Source: Adineta steineri
Taxonomy: Eukaryota > Rotifera > Eurotatoria > Adinetida > Adinetidae
Assembly (NCBI GenBank): GCA_905250115.1
Contig: CAJNOI010000022.1
Coordinates: 248,001 to 312,000 of the forward strand
DNA length: 64,000 nt
Direction: 5' to 3'
Shown here: in pieces, positions 47,469-58,853 of the stretch
How positions within the stretch are numbered: position 1 is the first letter of the stretch
Layout of the letters: each line of letters starts with the position of its first letter
Program-made: the position numbers and the translations under genes
The notes under the pieces: model-generated
Seen by the model: only the letters and a program-made list of their open reading frames with translations
Database searches by the model: none
Told to the model about the DNA's origin: nothing

Positions 47469-47525
47469 AGAGTGCGGGTGTGGGTATATTCATCTTCTTT
47501 TAATCCGCACCCACATTCACACCTA
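47469..47525. repeat. Foldback element copy C
   Basis: G-rich arm 47469-47487 (GAGTGCGGGTGTGGGT core), loop containing CATCTTCTTTTAAT, C-rich arm 47505-47525 (CCGCACCCACATTCACACC). An imperfect inverted repeat with the same arm-loop-arm layout as copies A and B. Confidence 0.6.
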
Positions 47526-48500
47526 CATTATAAAGACAGTATGATACTGAAATTAGTTGAAGGCGACCAAAACTAGATGTTAACTTAGTGCTGCATATTG
47601 TTCCATATATTGTTATAATATGAATCATACTAATGAATCAATTTATCAATACGAAGAGTCCTTGTAATCATATTTCTTCAGTTTCTCATTAGCTTTCGTT
47701 ACATAGTACAATTAGAATATGTTGAAATCCACTGTACCTCATGTAACAAATCTTATATGTATGTCCAATTTATCTTGGATAAGGATAGTTTCTGATGAAT
47801 TGTTGTTGAAATTTTGTGATTTCCAAATTTAAATTGTGTTTTGTCTTTTCTCATTTCTTGATTAGTATCATATTACATGTTAAAAGATAACTTTTTGTAA
47901 TCCATTGGAGCTATTTGTAAAAGGTCTTCTTCTTCTTTGTTATAAATGAAATATAATATATACCTATCATAACGTGGAGAAAAAATCCAGAGATACCAAT
48001 TTTGGAGCTAAAAGAAAAAGAAAACGAAGGATTGTATATGAGACGATGGTTACCATTTAGTCTTTCACTTTTAAAAAAAACGACGACATACACATACACA
48101 ATCGAAGGTATAGAAATTATTTCATAAGAGTCAAAGAAGAAGTTTTAAAACATAGAAGATTTGAACCATGTTTGAGAGGATCATATAAATTTTATTATTC
48201 GATTTTATTTGGACTATGACTAGCAACTATCCTAGAAAGAAGTTGTTGATAAAATATTCTATAGACTTTGATCTCTTTTCTAAATCAAGGTTCTATTCAT
48301 AGCTAGACAAACTAGTCAAAGAGCAATGGAGTATCACTATCTTCCAGAGATCCGGCAATTCAGACAAAAAACGTTTGTGTTTAATAGAAATGTAACTAAG
48401 AGATGAGTTATATAGCCGTTGAATAAACAAATTTCTACAATGAATTAGAAAGTTATTTGAATAGCTTTATCAGTGTACTATACTGTGACATCACGTCTTC

Positions 48501-48567
48501 AGGATGAGTGTGGATGGACGCGATTACGAGAATTTTGTAACAGCTGCACCCACACCTACTCACCCTC
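48501..48567. repeat. Foldback element copy D
   Basis: G-rich arm 48501-48520 (GGATGAGTGTGGATGG), about 25-base loop, C-rich arm 48546-48567 (GCACCCACACCTACTCACCC). The most diverged copy. It lies 300 bp upstream of the SNTX/NHL gene. Confidence 0.5.
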
Positions 48568-48870
48568 TACCAAATTTGTAGGTCAGCTCAGGCATCTACA
48601 AATGACAAAATCAATGTTAAAATCTTTGAATGGGATTATATAACTCAAAAATTATAAAATTATCTGCTCATTCTCATACAGATTTGATAGAATGTATCTC
48701 TTATTTCCTATACGATGAGCGATCGGAAAATCACCGTAGTCTGGTCAAGGAATAACCTTTTTGAAATTCTTTATCACTTCTAACTACGAACAAATATACT
48801 TTCATATATGGCATTTTTGTAATTTTTGTTTCTATTTTAGTTGCATAAAGAAGGGATACACTAAAATTCA

Positions 48871-51800
48871 ATGCTTATTTTACATCTGATACTTTTGATT
48901 ATTTCGTATCAGTCATTGAAACTAATGGCCACAGAACACGAAATTACAATGGTTACATTGGGACGGCCATTTCATTTGGGTATGCTCTATGATGTTCGTA
49001 ATGATCAGTCAATCACTGGAGTAACTCTGTGGGACTGGCAGACCTTGGCAAACCATACGACCACACATAAACAACCATATACTGGCTATGAAATAATTAC
49101 TGAAGATTCACTGCAACATAAGGCACATGCTTTAGGAATTGACGCTCATAGTTTAAAATTACGTCTGCTGCTTGGCGGTCGAATGAGTATGTCAGGTTCT
49201 GCAAAATATGCTGAGGATTATCAAAAAACAAACCATGAAGCTCGCCTGACACTAAAATATTCAACTACAACACATTTTCAAGAGTTAACAATGAAACATC
49301 TTGGTAGAGATGATCTAGATCATTCATATTTACTTGACACAGATATTGCTACACATGTTGTCACTCGTGTCGTTTATGGTGCTGAAGCGTTTTTTGTATT
49401 TGATCGCACAGTATCGGATAGTGAATCTAAAAAAGCAGTGAGCGGTTCATTAAAGGCCATATTTGACAAACCAGTTTTTAACATCGAAGGGAAATTTAAA
49501 TTAAATCTGACGAAGCAAGAAAAGAACTTCGTCGATAAGTTGCGCTGTAAATTTTATAGCGATTTTCGTTTGAAAAAAAATCCAAATAACTTTGAAGAAG
49601 CTGTTACAATTTATCGCCAATTACCGTCATTGTTAGGTATAAATAATGAAAACGCCATACCAAAAAAAGTGTGGCTCTATCCATTACATCTTTTGGATAA
49701 TAATATAACGAGAATTGTTCGAGAAATCTCATCCAACTTGGTTGACTATTCAATATCGACTATTGAAAATCTACGTTCTTTGGAAGTGAGAGCATTAGAT
49801 TTATTAGAGAACTCGATATTTACAAGGCTTAATCATATGAAAGAACAATTATCAGATTTTACCGCGCGATTGTCGAAAATACAAGGTGACTTGAAAGAAA
49901 AGCTTGCATTATATCTACCAAAACTACGTGGGAACACTAGTGTTGAAGAGTCTGTTTTATTTAATGTGTTTAAAAAAGTTGATTCATCACCATTTAATCA
50001 GCAAAAATTAGAATCATGGCTCAAAGAAAAGGAAAAAGAAATAGCGTTAATGACGATATGGATCGAAAATCTCGCTAAAGACAGAAGTTTACATATTCTA
50101 ATTAAATCATCGTCATTAGATGAAGTCATTGATGACACTAGATACGATTATATTCTCTGCCTGTCGTTTCGTTTCATTGAAGAAAATGATCCTCAACTTG
50201 CTGATATGCAAAAGTATCTAGATGGTAAGAGCAAGTTTAACTCATCGACTACTCGTAAAAAACATGTCACATGGTTTGGAAATAGTCGTAGTATGGCAGA
50301 AATTCGCAAAAATTTACGACAATTTAAAGAGTTTGCAGAAGCAAATAATGTTGAAAATACAAACATACAATTTATCGTCAATGAAGAATATTCAGTTAAT
50401 GATACTAAAACTATTCAGCTTATTCTCTACGAACGTGGATCAGGAAAAAAAGGCTTTATTATACCAAGTAAACCAGATGCACCATATGCGATATCTGTTA
50501 CAGACACTAATGTAACGTTAACATGGGTAGATGCAGCTAGTGGAACCGAAGAAGTACAGAGCTACAAAATTATGTACCAGAAACATCGTGGTAAAACATT
50601 AATCGGTAAAAATAAAAGTAAAAAAGAAGACAAATGGATTGTAGTTCACACAAATGCTAATCATAAGAAGATAATCATTTCGAATCTACCACCAAGCACG
50701 ACATTTGTATTCAAAGTGCAATCTATAACTGCAATTGGACTTAGTGCAATCAGTGCATGTAGCAAACCCATAAAAACACTGGCAAATAAAGAAAGAAAAA
50801 GTGGTAAGATGACGTGTTTTCTTTTCTTTATTATAGAGCTTTGTTACTTTTCTCCCGAAAGCAGTCAAGTTATTGCTTTATTTTACCTAACACTTATTAT
50901 CGCGATCTTATTCCTGCAAAAGGAATTATCAAATAGTTTAGAGCTGTAAAGATCTGCTTGTAATGATTACATAAATCGAATCCAGACAAAACATGCACGT
51001 TGTTACGTTGCATCCCGAAAGTGACAATGAAAGGGTGTGACATCGAATATAACATTATCGCAGTTTTCACATATAAAGAAAAAAGTACAACTTGTTATAT
51101 AAATGAGAAGCATAGAAGGAATGAACGTTAAACTATCAGAATATTTACCTTACTTGCTGACAGTTATAATCTTGAGATTAGTTCGCTTCATGTATCACAT
51201 ATGAGAATCTTCCGAAGAAATCTAAGAGTAGTAGAGTTGTCGCTTTAAACGAGATTATTGCAGCTTGCATTGATCTTTACTTATAATGATAACTATGGCA
51301 TGACATATTGTTATGTATTTAGAGTAACTGCAAAACATTTTATATTGTTGGAATATCACAAATTTAATTATATCTTTCTTTGTTTTTATAGTACCTACTT
51401 GTACGGATGGTGTCAAGAACCAAGATGAGACAGATGTCGATTGCGGTGGTGCAATTTGCTCGTCAAAATGTTTACTTCAGCAAGGTTGTGAGTCAGGCAT
51501 ACACTGTACAACTAACAATTGTGATACAAAAACGAAGAAATGTCTAGGTAAGAAAGATTTTTAGAACTCTTTATATTGCTAATACATGATCTTTGCTGGT
51601 ACTTAATATACAGAAATAATAAGGATGTGGGTGGGTTTTACATTATACTCATACCCACACGCGCAAACTATTTCTTCATTTCATTTTACTAAATTTTATT
51701 CGAAAAAACCACAAAAAAGATTTTTTCATTAAAATTCTTTTCAAACTTTAACAAAAAATAAAATAAAATTTGTTATCAACGTTTCATAAAAACTAATCAT

Positions 51801-52803
51801 TTCTTTGTCTTTGATTAAAAATAACTTTTCTTGTTCATCTCCTTTTCATCATTTTCTAGAACCAAAATTCAACAAATGGAAACAGAATGCCATTACTGTG
51901 GCTGGGGGAAATGGAGACGGACAAGAATTAAATCAACTCAATTACTCTCTTGGAATCTTTATTGATAAGAAGAAAAATATTTTCATTGCTGATCTTGGAA
52001 ATAATCGTCTTGTTAAATGGAAACATAATGCAAAGGAAGGGCAAATCATCGCAGGTGGAAATGGGCTTGGAAATCGAATGGATCAATTGAATTTTCCAAC
52101 CGATGTGATTATTAATCAACAAAACCATTCGATCATCATTGCTGATAGTATGAACAGTCGAGTGATTCGCTGGCTGAATCAAAATCAACAAATTCTGATT
52201 GAAAATATTGTCTGTTATGGTTTGGCAATGGATAAAAATGGGTTTCTTTATGTTTCTGATCGTGGGAAGAACGAAGTAAGACGATGGAAAATGGGAGAAT
52301 ATGACAATGAAGGAATTGTAGTGGCAGGTGGAAATAAAAGAGGAGATCAACTCAATCAACTCAATTGGCCTACTTTTATTTTTGTTGATGAAGATCAATC
52401 TGTTTATGTATCAGATGAGAACAATAATCGCGTGATGAAATGGAGAAAAGATGCAAAAGAAGGAAGAATTGTGGCTGGAGGAAATGGTCAAGGAAAAGAT
52501 CTCAATCAATTGAACCATCCACAAGGAGTAATTGTTGATGATTTGGGTCATATTTATGTGGCAGATTTTGGGAATGATCGAGTAATTCGTTGGTGTGAAG
52601 GAAAAGAAGAAGGTGAAATTGTTGTTGGTGGAAATGGAAGAGGAAATCAATCAAATCAATTGAATAATCCCAGTGACTTGTCTTTTGATGATGAAGGAAA
52701 TCTTTATGTTGCTGATTTGGCAAATCATCGCATTCAAAAATTTGAAAAAAATTTCGTGAGTGAAATTTTGATTCTAAAAAAAAGAAAAATTTTTTTGTAT
52801 TGA
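48871..52803 (+). CDS. Stonustoxin-family / FN3 / Cys-rich / NHL propeller fusion protein
   Basis: Three exons, 48871-50803, 51392-51547 and 51860-52803, all joined in phase 1, give about 1,010 residues. A hydrophobic leader (MLILHLILLIISYQS) is followed by the SNTX N-terminal domain, a MACPF-like fold (LGRPFHLGMLYD; YGAEAFFVFD). A helical segment and the SNTX thioredoxin-like domain come next. An FN3 domain starts at about residue 533 (VTLTWVDA...YKIMYQKH). Exon 2 is a Cys-rich module (CTDGVKNQDETDVDCGG). Exon 3 holds six NHL blades (GIFIDKKKNIFIADLGNNRL and similar; AGGNG.G between blades). SNTX homologues occur widely in animals, many with no known toxicity. The fish proteins form pores, but pore formation here is not shown. 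The NHL propeller suggests ligand or surface recognition. Reading through intron 1 gives an alternative C-terminus (see findings). Confidence 0.85.
51619..51664. repeat. Foldback element copy E, in intron 2 of the SNTX/NHL gene
   Basis: G-rich arm 51619-51638 (ATAAGGATGTGGGTGGGTTT), short loop, C-rich arm 51648-51664 (ACTCATACCCACACGCG). The shortest copy. It sits wholly in the 312-bp intron before the NHL exon. Confidence 0.55.
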
Positions 52804-53995
52804 ATTAATGAACGAAGAAAAAAATTTTAGAATTTTTGTTTCTTGAAAATTGAATGTAATTTGATAGTTTTGATTAAAATATTCCAATAAATAAACGTTA
52901 AATTCCTCGTCTTTTATTGAATTTTGCGGAAGATGAGAAAAGAAAATACTTTGTAGTTAGGAATAAAATTAAAGAGAAATTATTTGAGAAGAAGACTTTG
53001 TGTTTGATAAGATTCTATCTGAATATTTTTATTTGATGAAAATAATTAAGTATTTTTAGCTTTTCGATTTGATAGAGTTTGAAAATGAAGAGAAAAGAAA
53101 TCTCCTGTGAAAACTTGAAAATAAAAATCGCATTCAAAATGAATTTTGTTGAATAAAAGTACATGCGATTTATTTGGAACAAAAATGGACTATCTCAAAA
53201 AGGCTGAATAACTATATAACATATAAATTAAAAAGGCATATTTAGGTCACATGTCAAGAATTATTTGGAAGTTATTGAACTTTGTAGAAAATGACTTGTG
53301 ATTTATCAAAAGATTTTCTTCCCGATTCACTTGTTGTTAGCTATTTTGTATGCTAATTTTAGCTTCGTGTATATCAATTTAGGTCAATACTCATCAGATA
53401 TATTTTTGTTCAATGAAGAAAACACTTCGAATCATATCAATTCTGTGTATAACAAGAGAAGCGAATGCATAATCATTATTCCAGAAAACAAAGTTTTTCA
53501 GTCATCAGAGGTCAGCAATTGTAAATGATTGAATTCTTAAAATTAGATTATGCACATTAATGTAAACATTCAAAATAAGTATCGTGAAAGAATTTCTTTG
53601 TTCATAAATGAACTATTTATATAAATTAGTTTTATTCTCATAATACCAAGTTTATCATTTGAACTTAAAAAAGCACATAGGGAATATTCTGTTGTCATCG
53701 ATAATAACATGTTTGTCGCACTTCATAGATTCTCGTCATTTTTAAGGACTTTCATTGAATTAGCAAAGGATAGAAGTTCAAAAAGTCCATTATTTCCCTC
53801 TTACATTTTTGACTTAGCATATGAAATTAATCTTATACAACACTCGCAAGATTTCTTTGATAAATATAACTTTACTTCTGTCCACTTTTTTTTATCATAC
53901 AAGAAACAAGACATCAATTTATACAAAAAATATAATTAACATTTATCCTCAACACTAGTTTTTTAAATGTTCACTCGATTTAGTTCTCTTTTTTC
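52804..53995. other. Intergenic, no confident gene
   Basis: Two open frames (53298-53528 and 53709-53939) lack recognisable domains. The first has no ATG and the second is Phe/Ser/Lys-rich. I do not call them genes. Confidence 0.4.
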
Positions 53996-56619
53996 TTAAG
54001 TAGATGTTTGTGGTCGAACTATATAATAAGGCCAATAAGCTGCATTAAATAGTAAAAATAAAACTGGAAAACAAACACGTGACCATCTATCTACATCATT
54101 AACATCTTCGACATGTAGAATTGAATGACGAAAATTTCTTGTACGTGTTCGAAGATAATTCAGAAAACGTCGGGTTCGTCGTGGACGTAAATTTCGATTA
54201 TATGACGATGGATTTAATGCAGGATTTCCTTTAACCATTGGTCGTGGACGTGGAATTTGTGTAACTATAGAATGATTACTTTGAGAATGTTCATCAAATG
54301 TTGATGATGTTGTTATCATTCTTCGACGATTACCAGATGTATTTGAACGTAAACCAACAAGTGGTGAAGCACGATTAATTTCCATTTCATCTAATTCATA
54401 ATCATTCTAGTAATAATATCATAAAACTACCAAAAAAAAAGAACTTTTAATAATACAAATAACTTACATGAATATCTATTTTAGATTTTCCGCCTGGATT
54501 TTTATGTTTACGTTTTTTAGCTCTTGTACCCCAATAAAGATAATTAACAGCTGAATATTCCAAAAGAGCAGCAAATACAAATACGAAACATGTGACTAAA
54601 TAAATATCAATTGCTTTAACATATGATATACGAGGTAATGATGATCGAACACCAGTCGATATTGTAGTCATTGTTAAAACAGTAGTAATACCTTGAAAAA
54701 TTAAAAATATTAGCTAGAAATTCTTTTCACATATATATTTCTTTACCTAATGCTACTCGAGCACTAGTTGCTTCATGATTTATCCAAAAACTAACCCAAG
54801 ATAATATAACAATAAGAATCGATGGAAGATAAGTTTGAAATAAAAAATAACCGATATTTCGTTGAAGAATAAAACTTAACGAAAGACGTTGATAAGTTCC
54901 TACAAAAAAACAAATTTCTATTTTTAGACCTGCAATTAATTTGAGTTATTAAACAATTTCCTGAAAAATATAATCAAGGAGATCCAGGTTAATCATTTCC
55001 GGTCGGATGTTGTCATATCGCAACATTTTACGAATAGTCAGCCGGAAAGGATTAACCTCGAATATTTTTGACTGAATGGATTTCAGTCGAGATTTATACA
55101 AGTTCCTGTTAGCCTTAAAAATAGTAAACATCTTTTTTTCCATCGTAGTCAAAATCTACGAATCTAACTGAAGGAAAATATAATACCTTACATTTCTACT
55201 CAACAACAATCAATCGGTTTTCTTTACCCGTTGCTAAATAAATGCTATATGAAATTGTATCATAACCCATAATAGTAAATTGTGATAATTGAACTTTATC
55301 AAGATCTAATATTGATGCACGTCCACTTTTCCAACGCATATTAACATCAGCTTGTGTATAACCATAAGATTCAACTTCAACAGTACAATTTTGTCTATCA
55401 AGTGGATATCTTCGTAAATCCATCATACATGCTAATGTACTTGTAAATCTCATTCCATAAAGTATATCTCCATTACCACTTAAACGTATCATTTTATTTT
55501 TTTCTGTTACATCATGTAAATAGGCACTTTTATCATTAGGAAAAAATGTATCGGGTAACCAAAATTTATCGATTATTTCACCAGTTAAAGTTATTTCTTC
55601 ACTTGTATTACCAAATATTAAACGTTCATCACGCCAATATTGATTTAAATAAAGTGTTAATGTATAATCCATATTTACTTCAGATATACTATCAAAACTA
55701 GCTAAACGAATTTCAATATCTAAGAAAAGTGGTTCACCTATGATGGATAAATATAAATTAATATTATCAGAATAAAGATTTTAAATTGTCTTACTTCCAA
55801 ATGAGGGACGTAAACGAATATCATATTCTTTAAGTAGATCATCAATAGTTACCGATGCATTTTTTAAACGAGTCGCAGTCATTCGTTGACAATTTCTATT
55901 CATAAGAAAACCAAAATTAAAGTTTTAATAAATCATATCATTCATATTGAAATAGATGGTTTTCATTGTTTTTCTTTACTATAGATCAAATCAATAACTT
56001 AATCTTCCATTTATCCGAATCTTGACCTCTTTTCGTTAAATCTGATTTCATCTTACTCACTATTTAACTTAGAAGCATCCTATACAAAAGCAGAACAACG
56101 GTAATGAAAGAATAGATTCTTGAAATTGTTATCATTATTTTAGAGAATTCAATTTTTGAAAAAAAAAAAGATCTATTTTTAGTAGAGAAAACTCGTTAGT
56201 AAGTTGTATTATTATTTCCTGATTATATACAGGAAGGAAGACTAAATCCAATGATAGTTCGATCATGCGAGCAAACATGTAATGCCTAAGGGTTATTTAA
56301 TTTAGTCTTTTCCTGTTTTTCCTTCACTACTTGATAGATTTCTATCCATATCAGATTCAATCCTTTCTTAATTGACTATAACATTGTGCATGTGATGGTG
56401 GAGAGGAAGAACTCGACATAACACATTGTAAATAATCAATTTAAATGCACTTCAATACATTTTACTGATTATGAAATATGAGATAACTATCAAGGTTAAC
56501 AAAGATTTTGTCTTTATATAAAATATATATGTATATACATAAACTTACCGACGAACGATGAACATAAAAACTAGTTGAATCATAAGCAAAATTCGTATAT
56601 GTTGGTAATGAGAAAACAT
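53996..56619 (-). CDS. GABA-A-like Cys-loop anion channel subunit
   Basis: Ligand-gated chloride channel subunit. Exon 1 (56549-56619) encodes a signal peptide ([20 protein letters not shown]). It splices over about 650 bp to 55795-55895 ([20 protein letters not shown]). Exon 3 (55228-55737) has the ligand-binding domain: [17 protein letters not shown] and the Cys-loop [15 protein letters not shown]. Then come M1 ([20 protein letters not shown]), M2 preceded by the anion-type SAR and reading [13 protein letters not shown], and M3 ([20 protein letters not shown]). An Arg/Ser-rich cytoplasmic loop and M4 ([20 protein letters not shown]) close it. The SAR before M2 and [12 protein letters not shown] before M1 point to GABA-A beta-like, chloride-selective channels. 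Exon 3 must end at the GTAAAG donor at 55227, because the frame beyond it reaches a stop. Confidence 0.9.
54986..55058. repeat. Inverted repeat in the receptor intron before M1
   Basis: Arms 54986-55002 (AGGTTAATCATTTCCGG) and 55042-55058 (CCGGAAAGGATTAACCT) are complementary at 16 of 17 positions around a 39-base spacer. The surrounding 54940-55160 segment keeps an open frame and is less AT-rich than other introns, so a small foldback insertion is possible. No flanking duplication was recognised. Confidence 0.55.
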
Positions 56620-58232
56620 AATCGAAAAATAAACGACGGCATCGGACGGATTTAAGTAATGGCTATTGGCATCGATAACCACAATATAAACCAAAAGTGT
56701 AGCATATAATTCTCGACATACGCCTTTTGATTTTTATAACTAAGATAATTTGTCTAATTTTGACTAACTGCAAATAATACGTATGCTCGTGTTGTTAGAA
56801 CTGATATTTCTAGACGACTAGCATATTTTCCTTCGTTTTTCTAAGTTAATCTATCATTTCTCTTCTTTTTTTTTCTCTGTCTCTTTTTCTTCTTCATCCG
56901 ATTTAGATATTTAGCATCTTTTTTTTCCTCTCTACAGGGGAAGCAAGGAAAGAGGAAAAAAAGAATAAGCTAATCAAATATATCAAGTTTATTCAGTCTT
57001 TCTTTACCATTTCATCAACATCAGAAATAGTTCTTCGTTCATCGATTGTTATTGTCACATATTACTAATCAAAAACACTTCAATTCTTTCCATAGGTCAT
57101 ACAATAATGAAATTCATTTGAAATCAATGTTTTTTTTATTTCTAAAAATAAACATGACTAACATTTAAAGCAGATCAGAGATTGTCGATAATGATTATTC
57201 ATGCAGCTAAACATACAAATATATAGTTGAGATCTTTTAATGACGATGAATTGTCAAAGAGAAATATATATTCGATTACAATCAATACCAATATCTATAT
57301 TATATATTAATAAGTTAATTGTGATAAAAGTGATTATGATTGAAAAGAACTATCTAGAGTAATAAAATATCGAAAGAAGACATGCATACAAAACAATAGA
57401 AGAATATCATTCTTTTTTTAGTTTATATTTCAGTGTTTAAGCGACTGGTATATATTTCTACGAATGTTTCAATAGCATCTCGTAGCTCTAGTAAACGAGC
57501 ATTAAGTATTATTATAATTGAAGTGATAATCTATAATCAGAGACGGTACTACTAGAATTCCAGTGCAAAAATCATAATGAATACTGAAAGTACTATAACT
57601 GAATGTATTTAATGATAATCTTATTCAGAAATTCTATTATAAATAAACGAAAAAACAGGTTCGATTTGAACTACTAACCGTAGTATCATTAACAGTAACC
57701 GTATTTAGTATTAAAGTTACATCAAATGGGTATTTTCTGTACATGAAAAGTAAAGCAATTTATTAATTGCTTCTACTTCTTGATCTTATTTATAACTGCA
57801 CTGATCTATATTAATGGGTGGCCCATAATAAACAACCCACTTTTGCATCTCATTTTTCCACTAATTAATACGTTGTCTGAAAAAAAGTATACTACAAGAC
57901 ACAGCATCAGAAGCTCTATAATTTATAAAAAAAAGTTAATACCATTGAAATAAACTTAACTCTATCGATTGAAGAGCTTTTGACGCTACATCTTCTCACA
58001 CGTTTTTATAATTTAGAGCACATTTTACGAAATAATTATACTTGAAATATATCATTTCCTAACCATTACTTACGATTTTTTAAAATCTCGTTCTCATACT
58101 GTAGAGGCGCTATCATTCAATGTTTTCTGCTAGATCTTTTATGATTTGATAATATTTTTACCAATTCATTTCCTTTTGTTTTTTCTATATAATCAAATTC
58201 AATAAATAATAAATCAATACACAAATTAGATA
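56620..58232. other. Intergenic, no gene seen
   Basis: AT-rich, 1.6 kb between divergent genes (receptor - and BORCS7-like +). It contains pyrimidine-rich tracts near 56850-56930. No exon can be supported. Confidence 0.4.
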
Positions 58233-58562
58233 ATGACAACTCCAGTTGCTGGTTTGCCTATATCATTTTCAAATGATGATGCTAAAGCAAATATCTGTTC
58301 AAAAGCACAATCATCTATAAATGCATTAGCTACACTTGTTAAATCTATTATAAAAAATTCTCATTCAAATGATCATCTAACAACAACATTAAAACAATTT
58401 GCCAATAGTGATCAACAACTTACATCAACACAAGATCATATTCAAAAAATCGAACATATATGTCAACAATTACTTTTTCAATCAGATATTCTTCGATTAG
58501 ATACTCAAGAACTTAATCAAATTCATGAAACTCTTACTGAAATGAAACTTGATGATCATTAA
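58233..58562 (+). CDS. BORCS7-like BORC subunit (small coiled-coil protein)
   Basis: Single-exon, 109 residues. Likely subunit of BORC, the complex that recruits Arl8 and kinesin to lysosomes. After a short polar N-terminus the protein is all helical: ICSKAQSSINALATLVKSII, then FANSDQQLTSTQDHIQKIEH and LLFQSDILRLDTQELNQIHE. The size, the helix order and the pattern of an early Cys followed by a helix ending KSII, an S/D..L...QD block and a terminal L..L.QI helix resemble BORCS7. Similarity is weak by eye and other small coiled-coil subunits are possible. It is convergent with the kelch gene, 290 bp away. Confidence 0.5.
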   Translation: MTTPVAGLPISFSNDDAKANICSKAQSSINALATLVKSIIKNSHSNDHLTTTLKQFANSDQQLTSTQDHIQKIEHICQQLLFQSDILRLDTQELNQIHETLTEMKLDDH

Positions 58563-58853
58563 TAAATAGTCTCTCTCCCTTTCTTTTTTTAAATAAACAT
58601 TTTTATTTCAATTGTTTAACATAAAAAACGCGTGAATAAATCAGTACAAAATCTCTAGATCTTTCTTACATATGCATATATAAAAAAAACAGAGAAAGAA
58701 TCATGAACAGAATAAAGACCGAATACCAAATGACCAAATATAAACTTTAAAGAAGAAGAAGAAGAAAAAACGAGAAAACGATTTTTTTTTGTAAACATAA
58801 ACTAATTCTAAATGTATTGCTAATAACAAAAATAAACGTATTATATTGTCATA

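Larger units (their letters stand above)
46816..48870. other. Intergenic region with two foldback elements
   Basis: No gene recognised between the divergent F-box/LRR and SNTX/NHL genes. It contains foldback copies C (47469-47525) and D (48501-48567). Confidence 0.5.

Noticed and set aside
53298-53939. Two open frames after the SNTX/NHL gene
   Set aside because: The first lacks an ATG. Both lack domains, repeats or consistent splice sites.
54949-55152. 67-codon frame between receptor exons
   Set aside because: Lies inside the intron defined by the GTAAAG donor at 55227 and the acceptor before M1, and encodes no receptor motif. It reflects the foldback-containing insert.
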